From assembly GCA_037127315.1 (NCBI GenBank), contig JBBBDQ010000913.1, positions 5,608,501-5,672,500 on the forward strand: a stretch of 64,000 nucleotides of DNA. Reading direction: 5' to 3'. Shown here one piece after another: positions 33,751 to 45,410 of this stretch. Numbering within the stretch: position 1 is the first letter of the stretch; every line of letters starts with the position of its first letter. The notes under the pieces are model-generated. The model was not told the DNA's origin, did no database searches, and saw only the letters and a list, made by a program, of their open reading frames with translations. A program made the translations under genes and the position numbers. The DNA comes from Ascarosepion bandense (taxonomy: Eukaryota > Mollusca > Cephalopoda > Sepiida > Sepiidae).

Positions 33751-34410
33751 GAATACTTTTTCTCGTTTTTTTGTTAAACACCAAAATTCGGAGTGTTTGG
33801 GATTTGTTACTATCACAGATCCTTCCCCTTAGAGCGTTGCCATCGCTTGGGCAAACAGCGTCTAGTTAGGACCATATATTCTGCCACGATAAATTCCTTT
33901 CTCGGTATTAACGTGCCGTTGAAAACTTCTATGAAAATGGTCAGGGTTGCTTCCCTTTTATTGAAGGATTACCGAAAGAACAGATAAAAATTTTATAAAA
34001 AGAAAAGTTGGTTCAATTAGAGTTCATTGAAACTAATGTTTCCCGGATTTCCTAAATGACACATTCGACTGATCGTGGACCAAGAAGGAACGGAACACTG
34101 AAGTTTAATATATAACAATTTAATAAACAGAAAGGGACAATAATGTGTGGTCGTTAAAACATTATCCTTGTACCAAATCAGGAGATTATCAGCGACGATG
34201 TGCAAAACAAAAATCCAACAAAGACAATAGGGATCGTATTAATCTATTTGTACATGTGTGATGGTGTCTGCACGAACATAAAATTTGTGTATTGGCTGTG
34301 AGCTAAGGCTGAAGTAGAGAAGGGGTGCAATAACTTATCAGATAGTTCTCTTTTTTTATATTTTATCGAACAGCTTCGTTTTATTATTTTTCTTCTCTGA
34401 CGACTAGGGA

Positions 34411-34635
34411 TTATAGTTTCAGTCTTGCTTCATATCTTTTTCTTCTGATCGAAGGACGTTTTTTTCTTCTTTCGGGATTTTTGGCTTGAGTGCTATGGCC
34501 CTCTCTGCGCTGGACAATATCTTTCACACTCTCGGCATCGAGAACAATACGGTTCGTTTTTCTGCCCCAGGGAAGGTGTGGTCTCAGCTTGCTTCTAGGA
34601 GTCGCAGTTAACATGACTCCCCCACACCCCGGCAA
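34411..34635 (-). CDS. Hypothetical small basic protein
   Basis: A 74-codon minus-strand frame, not low-complexity and very rich in Lys and Arg, ending RRKKRPSIRRKRYEARLKL. Upstream on the minus strand are two CCAAT-type elements (GATTGG and CCAATC near 34715-34730), and an AATAAAA lies about 30 bp after the stop. The surrounding 0.4 kb is GC-richer than its neighbours. I recognise no family. It could be a real short gene, an exon, or part of an LTR-type promoter region. Start choice between the two in-frame Met codons is open. Confidence 0.3.
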   Translation of the reverse strand: MPGCGGVMLTATPRSKLRPHLPWGRKTNRIVLDAESVKDIVQRREGHSTQAKNPERRKKRPSIRRKRYEARLKL

Positions 34636-34759
34636 GATCTGGCAAGCAAATAAATTTTTTAAAAAATCACCTCGTTTGCCTCTTCTTTTGGCGCCTGAAT
34701 TTCTTGCTCGCTGATTGGTTGTCCTCGGCCAATCGCGTTGTTTCTTGCATCTGCTGCTC

Positions 34760-35860
34760 CTGCTGTTTTTATCCTAACGTTCGCCTACGCGTTTATACTT
34801 TATGCATGATGTGGGAAGTGGGTGGGTGTCAGTTGTTGGCTTACATTCGTCACAGTACCATAAATTATAATATTTGTTAACGGACTACTCATAATTCGGT
34901 CATTTAAAATAATCCTATGACTTTTATTAAAAGAATAAAATTCCGTAGGAAAATCAACTTAGTATGAACAAATAACAGTAATTTTACATACAACAAGTAT
35001 ACAAGTTGGTTAAATATATTTAATGAGCTTATTTTTCTGGTTGTTAGTAAAATGATTGGATCATCATGTATGGTGTTGAATCTTGCATCCGGTGTTTAGA
35101 ATGTGTATGAAGGTGATTTGGTGTGCTTATTTGTCTTGTTCTCTTGATATGACTGTAGAGGATTTTGGTCCTTTACGATTTATATTACTATTCGTCCAAC
35201 ATACAATTCAAGAAAAATAAAGACAATAACTCCAATTTGTAACCAATAAATTAAAATATATTCAATAAACAAACAAAGCATGTAATAGCAGTATACATAG
35301 AGTAAGAGGAAAGAGTTATTCCCCTTTAACTGTTTGTTGACCAAAGTAAAATGAAGGAAGTTTTTTCTTGCGCTGAAAAGATTAATATAACTGTTTGAAA
35401 GATTTTCATGTAAGAACAAATAACATGAAAAATGCAATTATTTTGAATGTAATTGTAAGTGATACAAATTTTGGTCAAGAGTTCAAAGTTCAAAGGTTCT
35501 GGATGAAAATGTTCAGACAGAAGACAAAGTTCTGTGTCTGTGTGTGCGTTAGGTATGAGTAGAAAGAGAGACTTACGTCGAGTCCTTTGGCCAGCCTGTT
35601 GGTCTACTGCATAACTTGCGAAAGGTTGTTGTTTATAAGGACAGAAAGTGGATCAAACAGCAATCGCGGGACAAACTTTGTTTACATAAGAAAAATATGT
35701 GATTGGCTAAAAATCAACCAATCACCACACACAAATGGAAGAGCTGCTTCAGAGCCGAAAGATTAAAGGTGACTGCGATTGCTAAATTGTCCTATACAAG
35801 AACAGTAGTGATTTATTACCCAATCGCAGACGATTACATGACATTTTTTTTTAATCATAT
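34760..35860. other. Unassigned 1.1-kb AT-rich stretch
   Basis: Nothing recognised. General character (A-rich, ending near 35530-35600 in GTGTCTGTGTGTGCG and AGAAAGAGAGACTTACG) is LTR-like but no matching partner was found. Confidence 0.3.
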
Positions 35861-35867
35861 CATCCCG

Positions 35868-36560
35868 GGCAAGGCGGTAAGGCCACTGGTGTGCAGGGGG
35901 CTACATAAGAGTAAAAAGATTGGAAAAGAGAAAAACCGGAAACCACATCCTAAACAGGGAACAAGGGATGAGCCTCTACACCTGTTCAATAGACGTGGGT
36001 GGAGTGTGAACCGGGCGATAGTTCAGTCTATCTACTCCAATTGAAAAAAACAAACAAACAAATAAACAAAAAGGAAAAGTGACAAAGATTGGAAAAGAGA
36101 AAAACCGGAAACCACATCCTAAACAGGGAACAAGGGATGAGCCTCTACACCTGTTCAATAGACGTGGGTGGAGTGTGAACCGGGTGATAGTTCAGTCTAT
36201 CTACTCCAATTGAAAAAAAAAACAATAAACAAAAAGGAAAAGTGAAAAGATGGGAAAAGAGAAAGCCGGAAACCACATCCTAAACAGGGAACAAGGGATG
36301 AGCCTCTACACCTGTTCAATAGACGTGGGTGGAGTGTGTACGGGGCGATAGTTCAGTCTATCTATTCCAATTGAAAAAAAAGAAAAGTGAAAAGTGAAAA
36401 GATTGGAAAAGAGAAAGTCGGAAAACCACGACCGAAGTCGAAGGAAAGTGTACCGGAAACCCCTTCCTAAACAAGAAACAAGGCGATCACCTCCACTCCT
36501 TTTAAATTTACGGAAGTATGAGAATAAATATGGGAATAAATATGGTGGTATAGGATACAA
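35868..36560 (-). repeat. LINE-tail minisatellite, about 160-bp unit x 4
   Basis: The right-hand end of a minus-strand LINE tail (CATCCCGGGCAAGGCGGTAA) is followed by units starting near 35913, 36085, 36250 and, diverged, 36400. Each contains AAACCACATCCTAAACAGGG, GAGCCTCTACACCTGTTCAA and GATAGTTCAGTCTATCTA. The same unit occurs at 49990-50220 in the opposite orientation and singly at 19395. Confidence 0.88.
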
Positions 36561-36782
36561 ACCCTATATCGTCCAACAACTGAAACGCAAAAAGTAAAAT
36601 TGCACACTCGCAAAAATGGATCAGAATGACTAAAACATTTTGGAAAAACCCAATGTGAAATTTAAAATTCTGGATTCTGATTGGATAGGAAATAGAAAAC
36701 TGAACTATGACCCCGGTCAAATTTTCTTAATACCTAAAAAATGGGTATGTGGTTGTATCTGACCACATGACTAGATTACATT

Positions 36783-37524
36783 TGTGGTGATACCGACCGA
36801 GCAAAAGCGAGGGACCGGATATTTGCTCTATAACAACCAGAAAGCAAATGAACAAAAATCGTCTCTGCGCAGGTGTATTCGTGCAGATGTTCCGGTTGAA
36901 AAATAAAAATTAATCAAATATCAAATTTCTATTTCGTGAGCCTACGTGAATTTTATTTACCAGCCAATGGGAAGCCCAGAATCAAATACAAGTATGAAAT
37001 TCCAAACGAGCTGTTTTGATCCAAAATGCAGATATAAAAAGCGGATGCAGACAAGACCCCAGCAGACAGACGGGCAGAGACCAAGGAGAAGAATGTAATA
37101 TCCGCTTGACTTAAGTCGAGCGGCTACTACATTCGCCTCACTTCACCTCACATCACTTCTTCACTGTCTCAAAAGTACTTACTGACCTCAAGAGCGACTA
37201 CTTCAAAGACATTCCTCACATACCTCCGCTCCCCACATTCCTAACCTTTTATCTCTTTCAGCTTATTATTTGCCATGAACATTCTAACCTCCGTTGGACT
37301 TATATTCAAGTATTATTTTGATTGTAAAAACATTAATTGATATGCGTATATATATATATATATATATAAATGTTATTTTCAACTCAATTTGATTTTCTTG
37401 ATTTTATAATCATTTTATGACTTATAGTGGGCTATCTACCACAAGGCTAAATTCCGTTAACCTGCAACAATATAATACTACCCTTCACTACAACTAGAAA
37501 AGAATAGATAAGCAGCCCACTATA
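36783..37524 (+). mobile_element. Solo LTR family C, 742 bp
   Basis: It starts TGTGGTGATACCGACCG and ends GCAGCCCACTATA, flanked by CATT at 36779-36782 and 37525-37528 (ACATT if one base longer). It matches the minus-strand LTR at 24187-24879. A TATA box (GATATAAAAAGCGG, TATAAAAA at 37033-37040) marks the probable U3/R boundary. Confidence 0.85.
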
Positions 37525-37528
37525 CATT

Positions 37529-38280
37529 ACTTATTCAGAAGTCTCTTAACTGGCCAAAGTCAGTCAGACGGGAGCACAGAGATAACACACTAAAATGTAA
37601 CAAAAGAAACTTCAAGATGGCCCGGACATGTAAGATCGCATCACACATTCGTTTTCCTTTTTCACTCGTACTAATTTCTTTTACGTCTTCTTCTCCATCC
37701 TCAACATTCTCGCATTCAACAAAGAAGAAGACAACAACAACAATATATTTCAACTGACTCCTAAAAACTAAAGTCCCATCAGTACAATTTCCTTTATTGC
37801 TTCACCTTCCTTTTCACTTTCTCGCTGAACATAAAAAAAGAGAAAGGAACACAGACTTTACTAAACACATTCGCTACTTGCAAGTAGAATTCTGAACACT
37901 TAACTGCTTGCTACTATTTCTCTGGAACACTTAACTACGGACATTTTTCTCTTTGAATATTTTCTTCTTACAAATTTGTTAATTTGTTTATTAATAAAAT
38001 TTTACTTTAACATACAAGACAAAATACTTTATTCTTCCACGTTCCAACATCTAATCTTCATATATTTTAAATTGTGGGAACTTCGGTTGTGTTTGGAACA
38101 AGGCCAATTTAATTAACATAACTGTGGTCTCTACAGTGGTTGAATTTGTGAAATGCCATAATAAAATTTTTCATCACTGAATGAAACAGGTAGTTCAAGT
38201 AATTTTAGTGATGTGCTTTGTTGTATTTATTGTAATGAAGGGTCTGGGTTTCTTCTTTAGCAATTCATAAAATAAATTAA
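37529..38280. other. Unassigned 0.75-kb stretch
   Basis: AT-rich with no recognised gene or repeat. Confidence 0.4.
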
Positions 38281-38289
38281 TTGGGATCT

Positions 38290-39535
38290 TATTACATTAG
38301 TAATATTAATGTAACGCTGACGACACTACAGAAAAAATCTGCTGAGGCTGACAAAGCAAACCTCGCTGCCGAGCATGAAAAGGACCTCCGATCCGTGGCG
38401 AACTGGGGTAAGAAATGGCTTGTGAATTTTAATGCTTCCAAAACGAAGCTGCTATCTATTAACCTTCATAGACAATCGCTCCTACTCCCCATTAGCATGG
38501 ATCAGGCTAGTCTCCCTGAAAGCAAAACACTGCGCCTCCTCGGCTTAACTATCACAACAGACCTCAAGTGGAATGACTATATAGAATCCATAGCTAAATC
38601 CGCTGCTAAGAAAGTCGGTTCTCTGTGTAGGGCCAGGAAGTTTTTTTCCGCCTGAAACAATCCTGCACCTATACAAATCTACCATCCGCCCGTGCATTGA
38701 ATACTACTGCCATATCTGGTCGGGTGCTCCTGCTATCCACCTAGGTGTCCTTGACAAAATCCAATGGAGAATCTGTAATGTGATAGATCCTGACTTGGCA
38801 GCTCGATTACAGTCACTTTCTCATCGGCGCAATGTGGCTTCCTTGTGTCTCTTCTACAAATACTTTCACGGCTTCTGCTCCGATAAACTTAGCTCACTGG
38901 TGCCCCCTATATATAAATTTACTTGAGTCACAAGATTAGCAACTAGGTCCCACTCTTTTACTGTGAAACCAATAAATTGTAAACACAAATTCTACTCCAC
39001 TAGCTTCTTTTCTCGCACTTCCCGCCTGTGGAATTCCCTTCCATTTACTTGTTTTCACGACAGCTATAATCTCCAAGAATTATGAATGTATAGTCAATAC
39101 TCATTTCCTATCTCACTAACCTTCATCCTCTCAATCATGCCCCTTTCCCCGTCCACTACACTCTCATCAGTATTTTCATTCTTCTCTTACCCACTTCCTG
39201 ACACTCCCTATAACCAGTCACTCTTTCTCATAACTTTCCTCCTATGTAACCCCCTGCAAACTAGTGGCAATAAAATGCCTTGCTTTGGGGCGATATGATT
39301 ATTAAATAAAATGTCAATATTATTATAATGTGGATAGAAAGTGGGGGATCATCTCTACATTACAATCAATATATAGACTGATTCCTCATTTTATGGCCAT
39401 AGTCATCCTTCTCTTACCCACTTCCAGACAACCACTATAACCTGTCACTCTTTCTCATAACTTTCCACCTTTTAACCCCCTGCAAAACAGTAGCAATAAA
39501 ATGCCTTGCTTGGGGCGATATGATTATATTAATTA
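38290..39535 (+). mobile_element. LINE-B 3' half, best-preserved C-terminal region
   Basis: The plus frame to 38655 contains LRSVANWGKKWLVNFNASKT, LRLLGLTITTDLKWNDYIES and KKVGSLCRARKFF. After a frameshift near 38650 it continues with YKSTIRPCIEYYCHIWSGA and HRRNVASLCLFYKYFHG, then SRLWNSLPFTCF. The 3' UTR ends with AAAATGCCTTGCTTTGGGGC at about 39290. A second 3' UTR end at 39400-39535 follows in tandem. 5'-truncated and frameshifted. Confidence 0.85.
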
Positions 39536-39783
39536 GAGGTTCAAAGAACATGAATCTAAAAAAGCAATTGTGGTACATGATAGTGCATGTGCCAGTATAT
39601 TTTTTTCACCTGTCACATATATGATGTCTGAAGAGAACTGAAAAATGTAATCCGAAGGTTTGACTTCCGGTGGGTTAGATTTCTCAGCAAATGTGCGTAA
39701 TATAATTATTAATTGTTCTGTATATATGGTAAAATCTCTGCTCTCCAGGAGGTGTTGAAAAGGTTTAATGGAAAGGTATATTA

Positions 39784-39981
39784 CTAATAGCTCACTAGAA
39801 AGGTGCTGTATATAGTTTGAGTTTTATTTAGTTTAGTAGAGAAGAAATTTGTGGGTGTGATTTGTTTGTCCAAGATTTGGTGTACAACCGCACGAACTGC
39901 ACTTGATGAAGCATCTATTGTGAGGGTGGGTTTAATATCTTTGATGTAATTAAACTTAGTAAAGTTAGCTAGGTTGTGCAT
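39784..39981 (-). pseudogene. Gypsy RNase H fragment
   Basis: The minus frame contains LTIDASSSAVRAVVHQ and FFSTKLNKTQTIYST, the start of the Ty3/gypsy RNase H domain (L.TDAS..A.GAVL.Q, then FFS.KL...Q..YST). It is separated from its polymerase by the SINE block to the right. Confidence 0.78.
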
Positions 39982-40901
39982 TGTTATATAGTAGATATCG
40001 GCTCAGAACGAGAAATCGGAGAGCCGAGTTCGAATTCCAGTTGAATTCATTGCATTTACTTACGCGCAAACACCCTTAGGAAAGGTATTAATCCGTATCT
40101 CCCCTCCAGTTATGGGTTAAATAACAGGACAGATTGGGTTCTACAGCCTTGGCTGGCAACCAGTCTACCACAGAAAGTAGTGGCAACCTACTGCAGGATA
40201 ATCAGCTGTTCAGTCAGTCATGTCTCTTTCGAGACATGATCGCCTAAGCGTGTATCACGTATGGCACTTAACTAACTGAATGGATAGTGGGTTGCATAAT
40301 GGTGCAGTAGATATCGGTTTGGAACGAGAAATCGGGATGCTGAGTTCGAATTTCAGTTGAATTTCTTGCATTCACTTACGCGCAAATACCCTTTGGAAAG
40401 GTATTAATCCGTCTCTTCCCTCCAATTATGGGTTAAGTAACAGGACAGATTGGGTTCTGTGGCCTTGGCTGGCAACCAGTCTACTGCAGAAAGTAATGGC
40501 AACCTACTGTGAGATAATCATCTGCCCAGTCAGTCATGTCTCTTTCAAGACATGATCGCCTAAGCAAGTATCACGTATGGCACTTAACTGACTGACTGAA
40601 TATAATGGTTAGAAATATGATTAAGGCTTCTACTGAGCATAAAGAGGGGGATCGGTTTTCTATTGTTATGAAGTAATAAACTGATCCCCCTCTAATTAAT
40701 ACTTAATAATATAATACATATCTTCTCCTTCTAGATATGTGTCAAAGAACAGGAGAGTTTGGTTTCTATAGCCTTGGCTAGCAACCAGTCTACCGCCTAA
40801 AGTAATGGCAACCTACTGCGAGATAATTCATCTGCCTAGTCAGTCATGTCTCTTTCGAGATATGATCGCCCAAATGTGTATTACGTATAGCACTTGACTG
40901 A
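39979..40901 (+). mobile_element. SINE-A x2 plus hairpin linker plus SINE-A 3' half
   Basis: Full-length SINE-A at about 39979-40279 and again at 40288-40599, each ending in the CACTTAACTxACTGA tail. A linker of about 125 bp at 40600-40725 contains GGGGGATCGGTTTT..AAACTGATCCCCC. A SINE-A copy lacking its first part then runs from 40726 to 40901. The block sits inside the gypsy RNase H/connection region; gypsy sequence resumes on both sides with TAGCTA in common. Confidence 0.85.
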
Positions 40902-41279
40902 AAGATAGCTAACGCTAAGTTTGTTGAATGCTTCTAGAGTATTTTCCTATAACATATTTTTTTCCTTGAGTAAATTCGTCAAAGGTGATAGTACTGCTGA
41001 ACAATTGACTATACATCTCCTTTAATCGTTGATAAGTCTTATAAATCCCTGCAGCCGTCTTAGTGACGTTGGTTACGGAAAGTTGGTAACTGCCTCTATT
41101 TTGTCTGGTAAAGGTGAAATACCATCTTAGTCAATTTTATGTCTGAGGAGATTTAGCTTTGCTTCTCCAAAAATACATTTCTGGACATTCATTTTGAGTT
41201 CAAAATGTGAAAGATGTTAAAAAGCTTATTCCAAGTGTAGCTTTTGTTCCTTCTGGTTTCTTCTAGCAATTAAAATATC

Positions 41280-41620
41280 GTCTATATAGACATATATGAA
41301 AGATAATCCTCTAAATATCTCGTCAATTGGTCTCTGGAAGGTCTGACATTCATTACGTAGCCCAGAAGGCATTCTCATAACTCGTATAATCCGAACGGCG
41401 TCGTCAGAGAAGTTTTGTGGATGTTCTCTTCGGCAACTGGTACTTGGTAATACTCATTTGCCGGGCGTAGCTCCGAGAAAAGGTGAGTGTTATGGAGACC
41501 CATTGCAAAATCGTATATATATGGGATTGGGTATCTGTTAGGGATGGTTTTGGCGTTCAATATACGGAAATTGCCACATGGATGCCATGCTGTCGTGTTG
41601 GGTTTTGTAGGCCATGTACA
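41280..41620 (-). pseudogene. Gypsy reverse transcriptase fragment
   Basis: The minus frame reads HPCGNFRILNAKTIPNRYPIP, HLFSELRPANEYYQVPV, IHKTSLTTPFGLYEL and, beyond a break, a decayed YVYIDDILIA-like motif near 41290. These are the fingers and palm of Ty3/gypsy polymerases (WRPCGDYR.LN, FSK.DL..GYHQIPV, KTA..TPFG, YxDD). The palm Asp-Leu of motif A is changed to LRP and stops are present. Confidence 0.85.
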
Positions 41621-41635
41621 ACGACGGATGTGCGT

Positions 41636-42244
41636 TGTAGTACAGTGGATATCGGCTCGGAACGAGAAACCAGGGAGCCGAGTTCGAATTCCAGCTGAAT
41701 CCATTGTATTCACTTGCGCGCAAATACCCTTAGGAAAGATATTAATCCGTCTCTTCCTTCCAGTTATGGGTTAAATAACAGGACAGATTGGGTTCTATAG
41801 CCTTGGTCGGCAACCAGTCTACCGCAGAAAGCAATGGCAACCTACTGCGGGAATAATGTTCTGCCCAGTCAGTCATGTCTCTGTCGAGACATGATCGCCT
41901 AAAGCGTGTATCACGTATGGCACTTAACTGACTGACTGAATATAATAGAAACATGATTAAGGCTTCTCCTGGATATAAAGTGGGGGATCAGTTTTCTATT
42001 GTTAAGAAGTAATAAACTGATCCCCCACTAATTACTACTTAAAAATATAATACCTATCATCTCCCTCTAAGTATGAGTCAAATAACAGGACAGATTGGGT
42101 TCTATAACCCTGACTGGTAACCAGTCTACCGCAGAAAGCAATGGCAACCTACTGCGGGATAATCTTCTTCCCAGTCAGTCATGTCGCTTTCGAGACATGA
42201 TCGCCCAAGCGTGTATCACGTATGGCACTCAACTGACTGACTGA
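41636..42244 (+). mobile_element. Composite SINE-A: full copy, hairpin linker, 3' half
   Basis: A full SINE-A (GGATGTGCGTTGTAGTACAG head, tail to 41939) is followed by a 116-bp linker with a 15-bp perfect stem, then a SINE-A 3' half from about 42056 (CTCCCTCTAAGTATGAGTCA) to 42244. It splits the gypsy polymerase between the LGII linker and the WHPCGNFR motif. Imperfect short duplications (GTACAACG and GACAATGG) flank it. Confidence 0.88.
41940..42055. repeat. Hairpin linker module of composite SINE
   Basis: GTGGGGGATCAGTTT at 41980-41994 pairs perfectly with AAACTGATCCCCCAC at 42014-42028; loop 19 nt. The same module lies at 40600-40725 and, on the minus strand, at 53525-53652 and 53820-53944, always between SINE-A sequences. 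Confidence 0.9.
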
Positions 42245-42427
42245 CAATGGTGATGACCATGATCTCTTGGATGGGGTATGATTCCTAACTGTAGCATGTG
42301 CTGAGACTCTGCTTTGGCTATTTTATATATTTAGGTTTTAATCGACTCGGCGTACAGTATCTCAATTTTCCTGTTGCTTTATGTAGTGTTTGGCATTGTG
42401 TTTAATTGTGTCCGTGTTTTCAAAAGG

Positions 42428-42667
42428 TTAAGTAATTTCTGTGTATCTTTGTATTAATTCCTTAATACCATTATGTTGTGGTCGGGCAGTACAAATTCCA
42501 GTTGACTGGTATCGGGAGCAAATTCTTCTCACAGAAAGTTCTGATAAATTGCTAATGGGTGGTCTGTTAACTGATAAGTTGAATCTAGCTAGAAAATCTT
42601 CACCTAATATCGGTGTGATAACATTAGCTTGGGTGAAAACCCATAAAAATTTCGCTTTGATGGTCAC
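42428..42667 (-). pseudogene. Gypsy protease C-terminus
   Basis: WVFTQANVITPILGEDFLAR matches the end of the gypsy aspartic protease (W.F..A.V..PILG.DFL). The catalytic DTG is not visible, and the stretch upstream (42700-42890) is frame-broken. Confidence 0.7.
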
Positions 42668-43540
42668 TACTTTCTCGCTAAAAGTATCAATTTTCGTACT
42701 GCTCTCAGCTTGAAGTTTGTAAAATCCTGTTTTTGAATTTTGTTTTGGATCTGGTAGGAAAACGCTTTAGATCTGGTGTCTATGAAATAATTATATTCGT
42801 GATTTCTATCCTAGATATAAAACAGACTACTCTTTTGTGAGAGTCCTAGCAACAGTTGTTGTCTTTAATGACTGAAAGTTATGTTTTCCGGTGCCGTGTT
42901 TACAAAGGCAAAGTTTTCAAATAGTGGCTTGCCTCTGTACAAAATTTATAATGGTAGTAGCGAATGTTGAATTTCCGTCTTCCTCTATCATTGCTAAAAT
43001 GATTGCTGTTACACTTTCGTCTGTACTTAGGTCTGCTCGTGTCACGATGAGTTGGTTTTTGTTGCTGTAGGTTTAAAAGGAACTGCATCTGTTTAGCTAA
43101 ACTTGCAATTATTGTGTGTAGTTGCTTAAATTACTCGTTTTGTTGTTGATTTGTAGGGTAGTGTGTTTAAACACAATCTCTTTAGAATATGTTATGCCAT
43201 GACATTAACACCTAACAAAGTTGAATTTTGAATATCAGCAACTAGAGTGATGTGGACCATGGTGGAATTTGTAAGTTTCTTTCTTGTGGCCGGACGACGT
43301 GATATTTATATATTTTTCTTAAGAAATCGGCTCCAGAATTATAATATTTTATCTATTCATAATAGTCCATAAAAAGTCATGTTGTATGTCTACTACTACG
43401 CCCGCGCGATATTTTATCGGCATCTATGTAAATTATGATGACTAATTAAACAATCTTTCTGATTTGTATTCTGTTGTTTTGAACTGTATGGTTTAATTGG
43501 TGTGTTTTGAAGATGTAATCACTTTATTGCGTGTTATTGG

Positions 43541-44254
43541 TGTTATAGGGAAACACACATATTCCTCAGATAATGGACTCTCCCTCCTATATTAATAAGA
43601 GTTAACAGGAAGTTAACGGGAGAGGTTTTTGGGAAGCTCTTGAGAAGTTCATAGGAGTTCTTTTAGAGTTCTATTGGAGTTCAGTAGAACGACTAGGCAG
43701 TTGATATTAGTCGGCAGTTATATTCCTCAGAAAATGACTTCTCCCTCCTATATTAATAAGAGTTATCAAGAAGTACTTTGGAAGCTTATCGGAGTTCTTT
43801 AGAGTTCTATTGGAGTTCAGTAGAACGACTAGGCAGTTGATATTAGTCGGCAGTTATATTCCTCAGAAAATGACTTCTCCCTCCTATATTAATAAGAGTT
43901 ATCAAGAAGTACTTTGGAAGCTTATCGGAGTTCTTTAGAGTTCTATTGGAGTTCAGTAGAACTACTAGGCAGTTGATATTAGTCGGCAGTTATATTCCTC
44001 AGAAAATGACTTCTCCCTCCTATATTAATAAGAGTTATCAAGAAGTACTTTGGAAGCTTATCGGAGTTCTTTAGAGTTCTATTGGAGTTCAGTCGAACTA
44101 CTAGGCAGTTGATATTAGTTGGCAGTTAGCCGAATATTAAGGAGTTAGATTTCAGTGGAAGATTACCAAGTTCCTAACATTTTGGGTACGTTAAGTCGAT
44201 TAGCAACCGAAATAGCACGATTATAACATTCAGTGCGAAAACTACTCCACAACA
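43541..44254 (+). mobile_element. Solo LTR family A, copy 2, with 120-bp tandem array
   Basis: It starts TGTTATAGGGAAACACACA and ends CTACTCCACAACA, with a perfect 5-bp duplication ATTGG (43536-43540 and 44255-44259). Inside, about four units of 120 bp each contain CTTCTCCCTCCTATATTAAT, GAGTTCTATTGGAGTTCAGT and GGCAGTTGATATTAGTCGG. The central segment seen in copies 1 and 3 is absent. Confidence 0.9.
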
Positions 44255-44259
44255 ATTGG

Positions 44260-45039
44260 TCTATAAATATTTTGTTAGCGTGTTTTAATGTTAATGTAGC
44301 TATTGTGTAAGATATTTTAGTGGGCACGACAAGCTGTTCCTGAGTTAACAGATATAAAAAGCAGGGGCGAGGGCAATGGGAGACACTCGCCTCTGGACAT
44401 TGATGTGAAGGGGCTCGAATATTTTCTTGTGAGAAAAGTGAGTTCAAGAACTCTGAACTGGAGATATAGCATTGATTTACTCTTGCTGTTATTAAAAAAC
44501 AAAAATAAAAAACGTTAGTAGGCGGCATGAATTTCAAAACGATTAGCAAATATTGTAAGTATATTTCAGATTTAATTCAATTAGTTCCAACGTTACAATT
44601 TTTGACCTGGATAAAGTGGTAATTAATTATTTGTTATTGTGATTCAAAATGTTACTGAACATCCTGTAAAACACTTTAGAGAGTTAACTCAGGCGGGGTG
44701 GGGGGATAAAATTATATTCGCCCCCAGGGCGCTGAAAGCGTTTGCTACACCACTACTAAAAACTAATCATTTTTTTTTTTTTTTTTTATAAGGAAAATTT
44801 TGCAAGGTGGTACTAGGCAACTTTGGGGCACTGAGGCGGGCAAAGATTTTTCTCAGATTTGAAGATTTCATGTCCAGTAAATCTACACGCAAACTCTCAT
44901 AAAGGCTTTATTTCCATGACTAGATAAAGCAAAATATAAGAAACATATTCATTTAATGCAGTAACATAAATCAATATTTACGGGTTTTATTATTAATCGG
45001 AGCCTTGCCTTGCATGGTCTTCGCCAATTACTCAATATC
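44260..45039. other. Unassigned 0.8-kb stretch
   Basis: No family recognised. A minus-strand 128-codon frame (44163-44549) overlaps the LTR end and resembles no known protein. Confidence 0.4.
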
Positions 45040-45139
45040 GGCAACATGCTTTGTTACTTTGAGTTTTACACAATTTGCGTGCCACTGTAAATTGCTTGGC
45101 GTGCCACGTGTGGCACGCGTGCCGTAGGTTGCCGACCCC
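45040..45139. mobile_element. hAT-type terminus (one end only)
   Basis: It ends GGTTGCCGACCCCTG, whose complement CAGGGGTCGGCAACC is a common hAT terminal sequence, preceded by GGCACGCGTGCCG. A matching left end was not found, so it is a partial element. Confidence 0.5.
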
Positions 45140-45410
45140 TGTCATAGAGAATCGTTCATAATAAAGAAAACAAAATACAAATTTAACCTTTAACTAGAGT
45201 ACTAATTAAAATATGCTTTTCTTGCTTTGCAAAATTTCTGGTAACACTATAAAAATCAATTTATCTGGTAATGTCAGATTTAATAGTCAGTTCTGCTAGA
45301 ACAACAAGTCTGTTTTGAGACATAGCTGACCTCAAATGGTTTTTGATAAGTTTGAGTTTAGTAAAGATGGAATTTCCAACAATATTCTCAACAATACAAA
45401 CATAAAACTA

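Larger units (their letters stand above)
39600..43140 (-). mobile_element. Ty3/gypsy-type LTR retrotransposon body, broken
   Basis: Minus-strand pieces read in the order expected for gypsy. A gag zinc-knuckle-like piece lies near 42900-43088 (YYHYKFCTEASHY, cysteines partly lost). The protease end is near 42600-42667 (FTQANVITPILGEDFLARF), then a linker near 42260-42330 (IAKAESQHMLQLGII). Reverse transcriptase follows at 41280-41620, connection sequence at 40920-41170, and RNase H at 39784-39981. SINE blocks at 39979-40901 and 41636-42244 interrupt it. I found no flanking LTRs or primer site for it. Many stops; inactive. Confidence 0.82.
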
